64,000 nt of DNA from Acidobacteriota bacterium (GCA_028874215.1 JAPPLF010000003.1:103298-167297), one strand, 5' to 3'. Numbered from the stretch's first letter, positions 8,237 through 17,606 are shown. Numbers and translations: made by a program. Notes: generated from the letters alone by a model not told the origin.

Positions 8237-9193
8237 TTACTCCATTCGGATCCGGGGGTCCAGGAAGGCATAGGCCACTTCGGCCAGCAGATTGAACAGG
8301 GCCACCAAAAGTCCGAAGATGAGGAAGATGGCCATGGCCAGGTAGTAGTCGTTGTTCATCAGCGAATCGAAGATCAATCTCCCCATCCCGGGCCAGGAGA
8401 AGACGATCTCGGTCACTACGGCCCCGCCGATCAGGGCGGGAATGGTGAGGGCGATCAGGGTCACGATGGGAATCAGCGCGTTCCGGAGGGCGTGGCGCAC
8501 CCAGATCACCCTTCCCGCAAGACCCTTGGCCCGCGCCGTCAGAATGTAGTCCTGGCGGATCACTTCCAACAGGCTGGACCGCATGTAGCGCATCCAACTG
8601 GCGGTGCTGAAAAGGCTCAGCACCAGAACCGGAGCCACGTAGTACCGGGCCTGCCCCCAGAAGCCCAGACCCGGCTCGATGGAGGGATGCCCTCCGGGCG
8701 GCAACCAGCCGAGAACCACTGAGAAGAGGAGAATGACCAGAATCCCGGACCAGAACACCGGGAAGGAGATTCCCACGAAGGCCACCAGAGAGAGCAGATA
8801 GTCCGCCACGGAATACTGGCGCAGAGCGCTGTAGACCCCGATGGGTATGGCGATGAGGATGCTCACCAGCAGGCTGAGGCCGGTCAGGGCCAGGGTGTTG
8901 GCCAGGCGTTGGGGAAGGATGCTGGTGATGGGACGATGGTAGAGGCGGGAATATCCCAGGTTCCCCTGAGCGACCTGGGACAACCAGCGGAAGTATTGGA
9001 TATGGATCGGATCGTCCAGGCCGTAGACGGCCCGCAACCGCTCGACCTCCTCCGGCGTCACGTTGGGATTGGACAACACCAGCATGTCCATGGGGTCCCC
9101 GGGCGCCAGTTGCATCAGGGTGAAGACCACGACGGTGACGAAGAAGACCACGGGGATGGTCTGCAGCGAACGTCTCAACAGGTGTCGGAACAT
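8237..9193 (-). CDS. Peptide/oligopeptide ABC transporter permease, DppB type
   Basis: A 318 aa permease with the classic DppB N-terminus (MFRHLLRRSLQTIPVVFFVT), the periplasmic segment ending LAPGDPMDMLV, several transmembrane helices, and the EAA-loop DYILTARAKGLAGRVIWVRH. It ends PGMGRLIFDSLMNNDYYLAM and FLDPRIRME, as in the family. It sits between the binding-protein gene (29 nt gap) and the DppC-type permease gene. Confidence 0.95.
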   Translation of the reverse strand: MFRHLLRRSLQTIPVVFFVTVVVFTLMQLAPGDPMDMLVLSNPNVTPEEVERLRAVYGLDDPIHIQYFRWLSQVAQGNLGYSRLYHRPITSILPQRLANTLALTGLSLLVSILIAIPIGVYSALRQYSVADYLLSLVAFVGISFPVFWSGILVILLFSVVLGWLPPGGHPSIEPGLGFWGQARYYVAPVLVLSLFSTASWMRYMRSSLLEVIRQDYILTARAKGLAGRVIWVRHALRNALIPIVTLIALTIPALIGGAVVTEIVFSWPGMGRLIFDSLMNNDYYLAMAIFLIFGLLVALFNLLAEVAYAFLDPRIRME

Positions 9194-9221
9194 GGGTTGG
9201 GTGGGTCGTGGCAGTCCAAGG

Positions 9222-10991
9222 TTAGAGGGAGGGTTGGGGGTCTTCCGGTGGTGTTTTGGTGTTATGTTCGTTTGGAGGCCGGCGATTGGAAATCGCCGCT
9301 CCAGTCGCCGCTCCCAGGCGCCAGTTTTCGACTCCCCATCCCAGAAATTGATCCGGGTAGGGGACGTAGCCGGTGAGGCGCCGGTCCATGCTCACGACCC
9401 GGACGTGCCAGTACAGGGGCAGGGTGGGCAGCTCGCGAACCCAGACCTCCTGCTGGCGGCGCAGCAGGCCGTAGCGTTTTTCGTCGTCGATGGTGCCCAG
9501 CGCCTGCCGGATCAGGTCCTTGTTCTCCTGGACCGCGTTCCAGGGCGACCCTGGCGTCAACTGATCCAGGTTCGTGTCCCTGGGCCACCATAACCCATAG
9601 GCGGAGACCGTGGCCTCCGGCTGGATGACCCAGCGCCAGACGGCCACGCCTCCCGGTTGCAGATTCTGCCTCTGCAGCGTGTCGGGAAAGAGCAGCCGTG
9701 CCGACTCGGGCCGGATTTCCACCTGGATGCCCAACTCCTGCCACAGGGCCTGGAGCACCGACACCACCTGGAGCCGGGTCCTGTCCCCCGCGATGGTGAT
9801 CAGGGTCAGGCGCATGGGCTCTCCCCGGGCGTTTCGGAGCGGCCCGTCCCCTTCCCTGGACCAGCCGGCCTGCTCCAGGAGTCTCTGCGCCCGTTCCGGA
9901 TCATAGCCATACCGGGACAGTCCGGGGTTGTGAGCCGGATGGCTGGGGTGGACCCAGGAGTGGGCCGGGGGCTGCTTGCCCCGGAAGATGGCGTGGTTGA
10001 TCCCCGCCCGGTCGATGGCCAGGAGAAGCGCCCGCCGCACCCTCAGGTCGTCGAAGGGAGGGTGTTTGACCTGCAAGGTGGCATGCTCCAGCCAGGCCGA
10101 ATCGACATACCGGATTTCGATCGCGGGAGTCTCCTCCAATTCGCGGGCTTGTCCCAGAGTGAGCCAGCCGTCCGTCAGGTGGACCTGGCGGGTGGAGACG
10201 GCGATGGCCAAGGCGTTGAGATCGGGAATCACCCGCACCAGGATCCGCTCCAGGTCGGGCGGCGGGCCCAGGTTGTAGGCCGGATTGCGGACCAACAGGA
10301 TATGGCTGCCCGAGGCCCACTCCTGGACCTGGAAGGGGCCGTTGGCCTTCGGATAGACGCTGACCCTCTCATCGGCCAGGAAACGGTCCCAATAGGCCCC
10401 TCCCTCCGAGCGGTACCGCTCCCAGATGGGACGGTAGTAGCCCTCGGGGATGAGACGCAACCGGAGGTCCGCGTTCCCGAAGGGCCACAACGTCTTGTAG
10501 GACACCCGGATGGCGTGGGAGTCCAGGGCCTGGACGTCGCCGATGGGCTCCATGTAGGACGCCCCGTGTGGGTACTGCTCGTCACTCATGAGCTCCCAGG
10601 CGAAGGCGGCGTCGCGGGCGGTGATCTCGGTTCCGTCGGCCCATTGGAGACCCCGCCTCAATTGGAACGTGGCCTCCATCACCCCCTTTTCGTAGTCCAC
10701 CTTCAAGAGGCCGTTCTCCAGGCTGGGCAACTCGGTGCAGAGCACGCAGCGGGGCCGGCGCCGGGAATCGATGAGCAGCAGCGGACGCCAGATGAAGGAT
10801 CCCACGTCGCCCGAAACCATCAGGTTTCCCACGATACCGAAGAGGGCGTCCGGTTCCTGGGAAACGCCGATCACCAGGGTCTTGCCGGGCTCCGGAACGG
10901 GGAGATCCGCCTGCCCGCCACAACCGGGAGCGGCCAAACAGACGAAGGCCGCCAGGAGCGAAAGCCGAAATTCCCGCAGCGCCGTCGACAT
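9222..10991 (-). CDS. Extracellular solute-binding lipoprotein, family 5 (peptide ABC transporter)
   Basis: The 589 aa binding component of the transporter. The start MSTALREF gives a signal peptide ending in the lipobox-like LAAPGC, so the mature protein is probably a lipoprotein. Family 5 features include an early pattern VIGVSQEPDALF, the central RVSYKTLWPFGNADLRLR region, and RRALLLAIDRAGINHAIFRG. Upstream in-frame codons were rejected because they precede the signal peptide. The last roughly 30 residues after WRLG are encoded by hairpin-repeat DNA and are unlike the family, so the C-terminus has probably been extended by repeat insertion. Confidence 0.92.
   Translation of the reverse strand: MSTALREFRLSLLAAFVCLAAPGCGGQADLPVPEPGKTLVIGVSQEPDALFGIVGNLMVSGDVGSFIWRPLLLIDSRRRPRCVLCTELPSLENGLLKVDYEKGVMEATFQLRRGLQWADGTEITARDAAFAWELMSDEQYPHGASYMEPIGDVQALDSHAIRVSYKTLWPFGNADLRLRLIPEGYYRPIWERYRSEGGAYWDRFLADERVSVYPKANGPFQVQEWASGSHILLVRNPAYNLGPPPDLERILVRVIPDLNALAIAVSTRQVHLTDGWLTLGQARELEETPAIEIRYVDSAWLEHATLQVKHPPFDDLRVRRALLLAIDRAGINHAIFRGKQPPAHSWVHPSHPAHNPGLSRYGYDPERAQRLLEQAGWSREGDGPLRNARGEPMRLTLITIAGDRTRLQVVSVLQALWQELGIQVEIRPESARLLFPDTLQRQNLQPGGVAVWRWVIQPEATVSAYGLWWPRDTNLDQLTPGSPWNAVQENKDLIRQALGTIDDEKRYGLLRRQQEVWVRELPTLPLYWHVRVVSMDRRLTGYVPYPDQFLGWGVENWRLGAATGAAISNRRPPNEHNTKTPPEDPQPSL
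9280..9315 (+). repeat. Hairpin repeat unit plus half unit, GGCGAT/ATCGCC variant
   Basis: One full copy (GGCGATT-GGA-AATCGCC followed by GCTCC) and an adjoining partial copy AGTCGCCGCTCC. Both lie within the 3' end of the binding-protein gene and are translated as its tail. Confidence 0.8.
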
Positions 10992-11117
10992 CTTCAGTTC
11001 CTGACCCTCATCTTGCCCGAGCCGGGCTTGCGGCGGTATATTGGCCGCCTCCATGGGCCGGGGTCAACAGCCCCTGGTGAATGTCCCGCGCCGGGGCGCG
11101 ACAGGGGATCCGCACCT

Positions 11118-12104
11118 GTGACTCACCTGCTGGAAGTAAAACGGTTGAGCGCTCGCTACACCACTCCCGGCGGCGTGGTTCGAGCCGTCGACTCCATCTC
11201 CTACTCTCTGGATCAGGGAGAAACGCTGGGACTGGTGGGAGAGAGCGGCTGCGGCAAGAGCGCCAGCGCCCTCTGCCTGCTCCGGCTCCTGCCCGATCCT
11301 CCCGGAAAGATCGTGGGAGGCGAGATCCTCTTCGACGGCCGCGACCTGCTCCGGCTCAGCGAGCGGGAGATGCGCAAGGTCCGCTGGTCCGAGATCGCCA
11401 TGGTCTTTCAGGATCCGCTGGCTTCCCTCAACCCCGTCCTCACCATAGGCTTCCAGATCCAGGAAGTCTTGCGGCTGCATGAGGGGATGACCTACCGGCA
11501 GTCCCGCGACCGGGCCCGCGAGCTTCTGGGACTGGTGGGAATTCCCGACCCGGAGCGGCGGCTGGACCAGTACCCGCACGAATTCTCCGGAGGCATGCGG
11601 CAGCGGGCCATGATCTCCATGGCCCTGGCGTGCAATCCACGCCTGCTGATTGCGGATGAACCGACGACGGCGTTGGACGTGACCCTGCAGGCCCAGATCG
11701 TGGATCTGGTCAAGGAGTTGCAACAGAAGCTGGGGATGGCGGTGATCTGGATCAGCCACGACCTGGGAGTGATCGCCCGGCTGGCCCAGCGGGTGATGGT
11801 CATGTACGCCGGCGCCATCGTGGAGGAGGCCGACGTCCGGGCTCTCTACAATACCCCCGGCCATCCCTACACCAGGGGTCTGCTGCGGGCCACGCCCCAC
11901 GCGGTGGCCGGGACGAAGCGTCTGGCCTCCATTCCAGGGCAGCCGCCCGACCTGATCGAGGAGCTCCCTGGCTGTCCCTTCGCGCCGCGGTGCGGCCACA
12001 CCGTCCAGCGGTGCCGGCAGGAGGTCCCGTATCTGGAGGCGGTGGGAGCCGCTCACCGGGTGTCCTGTTGGCAGAAGGACGAGCTGGCGGGAGGTGCCCG
12101 GTGA
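11118..12104 (+). CDS. Peptide ABC transporter ATPase, DppD type
   Basis: A 328 aa ATPase with Walker [11 protein letters not shown] (about residues 43-52), Q-loop [11 protein letters not shown], signature [11 protein letters not shown], Walker [13 protein letters not shown] and H-loop WISHDL. The C-terminal oligopeptide-transporter extension [14 protein letters not shown] has the Cys pattern often linked to an Fe-S or structural site. GTG was chosen as start because AGGGGA precedes it and homologous proteins begin just before LLEVKRLS; the frame is open far upstream only because it is antisense to the binding-protein gene. Divergent (126 nt) from the binding-protein/permease operon. Confidence 0.95.
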   Translation: MTHLLEVKRLSARYTTPGGVVRAVDSISYSLDQGETLGLVGESGCGKSASALCLLRLLPDPPGKIVGGEILFDGRDLLRLSEREMRKVRWSEIAMVFQDPLASLNPVLTIGFQIQEVLRLHEGMTYRQSRDRARELLGLVGIPDPERRLDQYPHEFSGGMRQRAMISMALACNPRLLIADEPTTALDVTLQAQIVDLVKELQQKLGMAVIWISHDLGVIARLAQRVMVMYAGAIVEEADVRALYNTPGHPYTRGLLRATPHAVAGTKRLASIPGQPPDLIEELPGCPFAPRCGHTVQRCRQEVPYLEAVGAAHRVSCWQKDELAGGAR

Positions 12105-13087
12105 CTGTCCGGGACACTCCGGAACTGGTGCGGGTGGAGGGACTCAAGCAATACTATCCGGTGAACCGGGGCGTCCTGTTCCGGCGCCAGGTGGGTGCGG
12201 TGCGCGCCGTCGACGGCATCTCCTTCCTCATTCGGAGAGGAGAGACGCTGGGGCTGGTGGGAGAGAGCGGCTGCGGCAAGTCCAGCACCGGGAGGGCCAT
12301 CCTGCAGTTGCAGCGTCCCACCGCGGGCCGGGTCTTCCTGGACGGAGTGGAACTGACGGAACTCAAGGGCGGGGCTCTGAGGCGCATGCGCCGCCGGATG
12401 CAGATGATTTTTCAGGATCCGTACGCTTCCCTGAACCCCCGGATGACGGCGGGACAGATCCTGTCCGAACCCTTGGAAATCCATCAACTGGCCCGGGGGC
12501 GCCGGCAGGAGAGGGTGCGGGAGCTCATGGAATTGGTGGGTCTCAACCCCGGCTACGCAGACCGCTATCCTCACGAGTTCTCCGGCGGCCAGCGCCAGCG
12601 GATCGGCATCGCCCGGGCCCTGGCCCTGCAGCCCGACTTCATCATCTGCGACGAGCCGGTTTCGGCTCTGGACGTCTCGATTCAGGCGCAGGTCATCAAT
12701 CTTCTGGAGGATCTCCAGGAGCAGTTCGGTCTGACCTACCTTTTCATCGCCCACGACCTGAGCATGGTCCGGCACATCAGCGACCGGGTCGCGGTCATGT
12801 ACCTGGGCCGGATCGTCGAGCTCGCCAGCCGGGACGACCTCTACGAGAGCCCCTTGCACCCGTATACGCAGGCGCTCATCTCGGCCGTTCCCCTGCCCGA
12901 TCCCGACCTGGAGACCCACCGCAGCAGGATCGTTCTGAAGGGCGATCCTCCCGACCCGGCGGACCCGCCCGCCGGCTGCAACTTCTGCACCCGCTGCCCG
13001 GTTGCCGTCGATCGGTGTCACCGGGAGGATCCCCCGCTTCAGGAAGTTCGACCGGGCCACTGGGCGGCCTGTCATCTGGTTGCATGA
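12101..13087 (+). CDS. Peptide ABC transporter ATPase, DppF type
   Basis: The second ATPase, 328 aa. It has the DppF-type N-terminus [18 protein letters not shown], Walker [13 protein letters not shown]-loop [13 protein letters not shown], signature [11 protein letters not shown], Walker [14 protein letters not shown]-loop IAHDLSMV and the C-terminal [14 protein letters not shown] cluster. The GTG start overlaps the DppD stop as GTGA. Together with the divergent operon it completes a five-component importer. Confidence 0.95.
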   Translation: MTVRDTPELVRVEGLKQYYPVNRGVLFRRQVGAVRAVDGISFLIRRGETLGLVGESGCGKSSTGRAILQLQRPTAGRVFLDGVELTELKGGALRRMRRRMQMIFQDPYASLNPRMTAGQILSEPLEIHQLARGRRQERVRELMELVGLNPGYADRYPHEFSGGQRQRIGIARALALQPDFIICDEPVSALDVSIQAQVINLLEDLQEQFGLTYLFIAHDLSMVRHISDRVAVMYLGRIVELASRDDLYESPLHPYTQALISAVPLPDPDLETHRSRIVLKGDPPDPADPPAGCNFCTRCPVAVDRCHREDPPLQEVRPGHWAACHLVA

Positions 13088-13112
13088 ACCTTTCATGAGG
13101 GAGACACACGTC

Positions 13113-13715
13113 ATGAAGAAACCGTTCGGTCTTGCAATTGTTCTGCTTTCGGCATCCATTTCCGCGCTCGGGGAGACCGAAAGATCACAGGCGGAGACGG
13201 AAGCCATCGCCGGCATCCAGGAGAAAGGAGGGCTGGTGCTGGAAGTCGCCCAAAACGACCCCAGCCTCGACGTCGCCTTCCATCTGGTCTCGAAACCGGC
13301 GGAGGACGGAGACCTGGCGCCCTTGGAGCAGCTCACGAACGTGGTCAACCTGAACCTTCGCAAGGCGGCCATCACCGATGCCGGCCTGGTCCACTTGAAG
13401 GGCCTCAAGACCCTCCAGCGCCTCCACCTGGAAAAGACCGCCGTTACCGACGCCGGCCTGGAGAATCTCAAGGATCTGACCAATCTCGTCTACCTGAACC
13501 TGTACGAGACCGCGGTCAGCGACGCCGGCCTCCAGCACCTGAAAGGACTGTCCAAACTCCGGAAGTTGTTCGTCTGGAAGACCCAGGTGACCCCGGCCGG
13601 CGTGGACGCCCTGCGCCAGTCGCTGCCCGAGCTGGAAGTGGTTTCAGGCCAGGAACTCGCTCCCGATCCTCCCGAGGAGAAGACCGGCGAGGACGAGGAG
13701 AAGAAGGCGGACTGA
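13113..13715 (+). CDS. Exported leucine-rich-repeat protein
   Basis: A 200 aa protein with a signal peptide (MKKPFGLAIVLLSASISALG) and three to four LRR units of about 24 residues of the type TDAGLxxLKxLxxLxxLxLxxTAV (about residues 90-175), followed by an acidic Lys/Glu-rich tail. Such short exported LRR proteins are common in Planctomycetota and Acidobacteriota; the binding partner is unknown. It begins 25 nt after the ATPase gene with GAGGGAGA upstream; an alternative start six codons earlier is possible. Confidence 0.82.
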   Translation: MKKPFGLAIVLLSASISALGETERSQAETEAIAGIQEKGGLVLEVAQNDPSLDVAFHLVSKPAEDGDLAPLEQLTNVVNLNLRKAAITDAGLVHLKGLKTLQRLHLEKTAVTDAGLENLKDLTNLVYLNLYETAVSDAGLQHLKGLSKLRKLFVWKTQVTPAGVDALRQSLPELEVVSGQELAPDPPEEKTGEDEEKKAD

Positions 13716-13720
13716 ACAGC

Positions 13721-13741
13721 CCGTGGCAAGAGTCGCCACGG
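13721..13741. terminator. Hairpin between convergent genes
   Basis: A perfect 7 bp stem, CCGTGGC/GCCACGG, with a 7 nt loop, between the ends of the LRR gene and the dioxygenase gene. There is no T tract, so it is only a candidate bidirectional terminator. Confidence 0.5.
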
Positions 13742-13750
13742 ACGGTCAGG

Positions 13751-14515
13751 TCAGACGCAGCCGGGATACTCCCGCCCCCTCAGAAGCCGATAGCTCGGCA
13801 TGGGCAGCGAAGGGTTCGTCCACCGGGAGCGGGCAGTCATGTAGTGCACGGCGAAACCGCGCCGGGAATGGTTCGTCCGGTTGGGGCGTGAGCTGTGCAG
13901 CAGCAGGCTGTGATGAAATGAGCAGCTCCCCGCCGGCATGACCACGGGCGCCTCGGACGCCAGGTCCATGGCGCTGGCCGGAACCTGCTTGTCGACGCGG
14001 TCCCCGATCTGCCAGGGCTCGCCGTGGTCCACGACTCCGCCCAGGTGGCTGCCCGGAATCACCCACATGCTCCCGTTGGCCACGGTGACGTCATCCAGCG
14101 CCGACCAACAGGTGACCAGAGCCATGGGCTCGATGAAGAAATAAGCCGAATCCTGGTGGTACGGCTTCTCGACGCCCCCGGGCGGCTTCATGAAGAGCTG
14201 GCTTTCGAAGAGCTTCACGTCGGGACCGATCAGGTCCTCCACCATGTCCAGAATACGACCGTTTTTGGCGTGGCGGAGAAACACGGGATCGTTCTCGGCG
14301 CAATGGTCCAGCTTGCGAATCGTCTCGACGGACCGGCGGCCGTTGGCCGTGGGTTCCAGCTCCAGGTTCGCCTCGGGAAAAGGGACGCGTCCCTCGGCGA
14401 TGTCCTCCGTCCGCCGCTTCAGCGCCTCCACCTGGTCCGGGGGGATGACGTTCTCCACGATCAGGTAGCCCTGATCTCGATATTGCGCGACTTGAGCTTC
14501 GGTCAGTCTCTTCAT
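13751..14515 (-). CDS. Phytanoyl-CoA dioxygenase (PhyH) family protein
   Basis: A 254 aa Fe(II)/2-oxoglutarate-dependent oxygenase of the PhyH family. It opens with LTEAQVAQYRDQGYLIVENV. The iron-binding HxD is in KPYHQDSAYF (about residues 118-127) and the distal His plus the 2-oxoglutarate Arg lie in HHSLLLHSSRPNRTNHSRRG (about 200-219). Substrate unknown. The start MKRL was chosen over an upstream in-frame start because it matches family length. It is convergent with the LRR gene. Confidence 0.9.
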   Translation of the reverse strand: MKRLTEAQVAQYRDQGYLIVENVIPPDQVEALKRRTEDIAEGRVPFPEANLELEPTANGRRSVETIRKLDHCAENDPVFLRHAKNGRILDMVEDLIGPDVKLFESQLFMKPPGGVEKPYHQDSAYFFIEPMALVTCWSALDDVTVANGSMWVIPGSHLGGVVDHGEPWQIGDRVDKQVPASAMDLASEAPVVMPAGSCSFHHSLLLHSSRPNRTNHSRRGFAVHYMTARSRWTNPSLPMPSYRLLRGREYPGCV

Positions 14516-14565
14516 GCTGGGAAGTATAGCAATTGAAAGGAAAGAGAAAAGCTCCCCCACCGGCC

Positions 14566-14616
14566 GGAGCGGCGGTTTTCCTACCGCCGGAGGAGCGGCG
14601 GTTTCCTAACCGCCGA
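14566..14616 (-). repeat. Two tandem hairpin repeat units
   Basis: Two adjacent copies in the opposite orientation to most others, each starting GGAGC on the plus strand. The stems are GCGGT/ACCGC and GCGGTT/AACCGC with TTCC-type loops. They lie between the dioxygenase start and the rhomboid stop; the rest of this about 180 nt gap shows nothing recognisable. Confidence 0.85.
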
Positions 14617-14693
14617 TTCTTGAATTTCAGGCGGACGCGAACGGGACCGGGCGATTGGGAAGCCGCCTCCTCGTTCAATGAAAAGCGAAAAGG

Positions 14694-15548
14694 CTACAGA
14701 AAGGGGTAGCCGTGGATCACCGACACGACGATGGAGAGGATCGTCAGGACGATGCAGACGGCGGCGGCGGCCAGGTGGTTCAGGCGCTCGGGTTGCATGG
14801 GGTCCAGCCAGCGAGCCAACAGGTAGCCTCCCAGAAATCCCCCCAGATGAGCCCAGTTGTCGATTCTCGGGAAGATGAATCCGAAGATCCCCAGGATAAT
14901 GGCGTACCCTCGGGCCTGCCGGCTGATGTTGCTGCCGATGCCGCGGCGGCCGGCGTAGACCAGCGCCCCCAGAAGGCCGAATATGGCCGCGGAGGAGCCG
15001 ACCGAGAACATGGCTCCCCGGAGCGGTCCGGGCAGGAAGGGAAGAAACATCCCGGTCACGGTGCTCAATCCGAACCCGGCCGCGGTGGCCACGGTGTAGA
15101 TGAGGATCATGCGGCCGGGGCCGTAGATCTCGGCGGTGACCGGCGCCAGTTGGCGGACCCACATCAGGTTGAAACCGATGTGGAGCAACCCGCCGTGGAG
15201 CCAACCGGCACTGAGCAGGGTCCACCAGCGATCGTAACGGAACACGGGAATGGCGCCGCTCGCGCCGAACAGGAACAGGCCGTGCTGGCTGGGAGACAAC
15301 AGCGAGAACATGCCTCCACCCCGGGACTCTCCGGAACCCACGACCAGGGTCGCGACGTACAGGAAGATGCAGCCCACCGTCACCAGCCGGAGAAATCCGA
15401 AGTCGTCGCCCAGAATCCGCACCAGGGGCGCAAAACCCCAGAGACCCGGGTTCTTGCAGCCGCACTCATAGCATTCGGAGTCGTTGACTCCCACCAACAG
15501 GCCGCAGGATCGGCACACCACCGAACCGGTCGTCTGTCGTCTGAACAC
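14694..15548 (-). CDS. Rhomboid-family intramembrane serine protease with N-terminal zinc ribbon
   Basis: A 284 aa membrane protein. The N-terminus has CRSCG...CYECGC, a two-CxxC zinc ribbon (about residues 12-30). Several transmembrane helices follow. Rhomboid features are WWTLLSAGWLHGGLLHIGFN (the L1/TM2 region), the catalytic Ser in GSSAAIFGLLGA (usual form GASGAIFGL) and the catalytic His in NWAHLGGFLGGY. Substrates are unknown. It is not obviously in an operon. Confidence 0.92.
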   Translation of the reverse strand: MFRRQTTGSVVCRSCGLLVGVNDSECYECGCKNPGLWGFAPLVRILGDDFGFLRLVTVGCIFLYVATLVVGSGESRGGGMFSLLSPSQHGLFLFGASGAIPVFRYDRWWTLLSAGWLHGGLLHIGFNLMWVRQLAPVTAEIYGPGRMILIYTVATAAGFGLSTVTGMFLPFLPGPLRGAMFSVGSSAAIFGLLGALVYAGRRGIGSNISRQARGYAIILGIFGFIFPRIDNWAHLGGFLGGYLLARWLDPMQPERLNHLAAAAVCIVLTILSIVVSVIHGYPFL

Positions 15549-15627
15549 CGTCGATCTTCCTCTCCGGACCTCAGCGGGAGGTTCCGTGCCTAGTGTACCA
15601 GCAAGACGGCGCCCGCAAGGGGTGGCC

Positions 15628-16707
15628 CTACGGCCGGAGAGCGAATTGGAACCGGTCCGGGTCGAAGGAATCGGAATGCGCGCGGTCCAGGAATTTCCCG
15701 GCGGCGCGGCGGCCGACTTCCCAACTGACTCCCATGCCGTGCCCTCCCAGGGCGGCGACCCAGAACAGATTCTCCAGTTCCGGATCCCAACCGATGACGA
15801 AGGAGGTGTCGGACGCCTTGGTGCGAAAGCAGGACCAGACTTGCTCCTGGACCGCGTCTCTGAGGTGGGGCAGCTTGGACCAGCAGAGCTGGGCCAGCGC
15901 CTCGGTCATGTCCGCGTCCACCGTCGGTTCCAGGCTCTCGGTCTCGCCCTCGTCGCAGACGCTGATGAGTAGTCCGTCGGACTCGGGCCTGAAATAGAAA
16001 TTGTCCTCCAGGTTCCAGACGATGGGCCAATGGGGATTCACTCCGGGGACTCGCCCCAGGACAAAGAGGTGGCGCTTCAACGGACGCATGGGAACCGGCG
16101 CGGCGCCCGCGAGTCGGCCGACCAGCGGCGCCCAGGCGCCGGTGGCGTTGACCAGGCGGCGGGCCGTGATTTCGCCCTGGGTGGTGTCGATTCGGAACGG
16201 CCCCGTCCCCCGGCAGCCTCGCAGTTGGCAGTCGAACAGGAAGGAGACCCCCCGCTCCCGGCTGCCGGCGAGGTAGAGCTGCAGCAGAGCGGAAATGTCC
16301 ATGATGCCGTCGGCGGGAGTCCAGAGGGCGGCGCCGAATTCGTGGCGGTCCAGCAACGGGACTCTCCGGCGGGCTTCCGGCGGGCTCAGGAGATACGATT
16401 CGATCCGGTCGGGTTCCCGCATCGCCTCCAACCGGTTCGCCGGTCCCAGGAGCAACGACCCGACCTGGCGAAAGCCCAGCTCCGACTCGTACTCGCCGTA
16501 TGCCCGGCGACTGGCGGCGGCGGCCCGCCGGATGTCCTCCCGCTCCTCGTGCTGCCTCACCATGGCCGCATTCCGGCCCGAGGCGTGGAAGCCGGGCACC
16601 GATTCCTGATCGATCACCAGGATCGATCCCGGGAATGACCGGCTCAGGTGAAATGCGGTGGAGGCGCCGGCAAAACCCGCGCCCACGATGAGGACGTCGA
16701 CCTTCAT
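15628..16707 (-). CDS. FAD-dependent oxidoreductase (DAO / glycine-D-amino acid oxidase family)
   Basis: A 359 aa flavoprotein with the N-terminal FAD motif VDVLIVGAGFAGASTAFHL and an adjacent acidic residue (LVIDQES). The middle contains RRLVNATGAWAPLVG and the C-terminus IGWDPELENLFWVAALGGHGMG, both typical of the DAO fold. It probably oxidises an amine or amino acid; the substrate cannot be told. Monocistronic by layout. Confidence 0.88.
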   Translation of the reverse strand: MKVDVLIVGAGFAGASTAFHLSRSFPGSILVIDQESVPGFHASGRNAAMVRQHEEREDIRRAAAASRRAYGEYESELGFRQVGSLLLGPANRLEAMREPDRIESYLLSPPEARRRVPLLDRHEFGAALWTPADGIMDISALLQLYLAGSRERGVSFLFDCQLRGCRGTGPFRIDTTQGEITARRLVNATGAWAPLVGRLAGAAPVPMRPLKRHLFVLGRVPGVNPHWPIVWNLEDNFYFRPESDGLLISVCDEGETESLEPTVDADMTEALAQLCWSKLPHLRDAVQEQVWSCFRTKASDTSFVIGWDPELENLFWVAALGGHGMGVSWEVGRRAAGKFLDRAHSDSFDPDRFQFALRP

Positions 16708-16747
16708 CCCGAAAACCGTATCGGTTCGCGTGGGGAGAATTCAACAG

Positions 16748-16770
16748 GAGCGGCGATTTCCAATTGCCCT
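16748..16770 (-). repeat. Decayed hairpin repeat unit
   Basis: Minus-oriented copy, GGAGCGGCGATTTCCAATTG and following bases. The inner ATT/AAT pairs are kept but the outer GGC/GCC pairing has one mismatch. It lies just upstream of the cysH promoter. Confidence 0.6.
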
Positions 16771-16783
16771 CCCAATTTCTTTC

Positions 16784-16813
16784 TTGACAACTCCGATCGG
16801 AATACTAGATAAT
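16784..16813 (+). promoter_or_regulatory. Sigma-70-type promoter for cysH-sat/cysC
   Basis: A perfect -35 TTGACA and -10 GATAAT (5/6) with an 18 nt spacer, predicting a start about 20 nt before the cysH ATG. This is the best promoter match seen in the window. Confidence 0.75.
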
Positions 16814-16839
16814 GCGCCGCGTCGTCGGAAGACACGGTC

Positions 16840-17568
16840 ATGGAGACTCAAATTCAACCCAATGTCACACCCCTGCTGGCGCCGGCGGAAATGATGCCGG
16901 CCGAGGATCTGGTGGCTTGGGCGCTGGATCAGTGGCATCCCCGCATCGCCGTCTGCACCAGTTTTCAGGCCGAGGGAATGGTCATCCTGGATCTTTGCTG
17001 GCGCTACCGCAAGGATGTCCGGGTCATGACCATCGACACGGGACGGCTTCCGGCCGAAACCTACGAAATGATGGACCGCGTCCGGGACCACTATGGAATC
17101 CGCCCGGAGGTCTTCTTTCCTCACGCCGCAAGCGTGGAGACCATGGTGGGAGAATCCGGGATGAACCTCTTCTACCGATCCCGGGAAGAGCGAGAGCGTT
17201 GCTGCCACGTCCGCAAGGTAGAGCCTTTGACACGGATGCTCCAACCCCTGGACGCCTGGATGGTCGGCCTGAGGAGGGAACAGTCTTCCAGCCGAGTCGG
17301 CGTCTGCAAGCTGGAAACCGATTGGGAGCACGGTTCCAAGATCAAACTGAGTCCGCTGGCGGATTGGACCCACGATCAGGTCTGGGACTACATCCGGCGC
17401 AACCGGGTCCCCTGTCATCCCTTGTACGACCAGGGTTACGGCAGCATCGGCTGCGCCCCCTGCACTCGGGCTCTTCGTCCCGGCGAGCACCCACGCGCCG
17501 GACGCTGGTGGTGGGAGCAGGGAAACCACCGGGAATGCGGGATCCACTGCCTCCGGAAAGCCGATTGA
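16840..17568 (+). CDS. cysH: Phosphoadenylyl/adenylyl-sulfate reductase (APS-reductase type)
   Basis: Thioredoxin-dependent reduction of activated sulfate to sulfite. The 242 aa protein has the adenylyl-sulfate reductase pattern: SFQAEGMVILDL, TIDTGRLPAETYEMMD, a Cys pair at about 121-122 (ERCCHVRK) and another at about 205/208 (GCAPC). These four Cys bind a [4Fe-4S] cluster in APS reductases. The catalytic Cys is in ECGIH (about 232-236). Thirty-eight nt upstream of the sat-cysC fusion and led by a strong promoter, it forms the sulfate-assimilation operon. Confidence 0.93.
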   Translation: METQIQPNVTPLLAPAEMMPAEDLVAWALDQWHPRIAVCTSFQAEGMVILDLCWRYRKDVRVMTIDTGRLPAETYEMMDRVRDHYGIRPEVFFPHAASVETMVGESGMNLFYRSREERERCCHVRKVEPLTRMLQPLDAWMVGLRREQSSSRVGVCKLETDWEHGSKIKLSPLADWTHDQVWDYIRRNRVPCHPLYDQGYGSIGCAPCTRALRPGEHPRAGRWWWEQGNHRECGIHCLRKAD

Positions 17569-17606
17569 TTCGGTAGCCCTTCGTTTCGCAACTCTTCTTG
17601 AACACA

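Noticed and set aside
7127-8722. 531-codon plus-strand frame opposite the permease genes
   Set aside because: Gln/Asp/His-rich translation typical of the antisense of hydrophobic helices; the permeases on the other strand are unambiguous.
9657-11117. Long upstream extension of the DppD-type ATPase frame
   Set aside because: It is antisense to the binding-protein gene; ATPase family members begin at the GTG near 11118.
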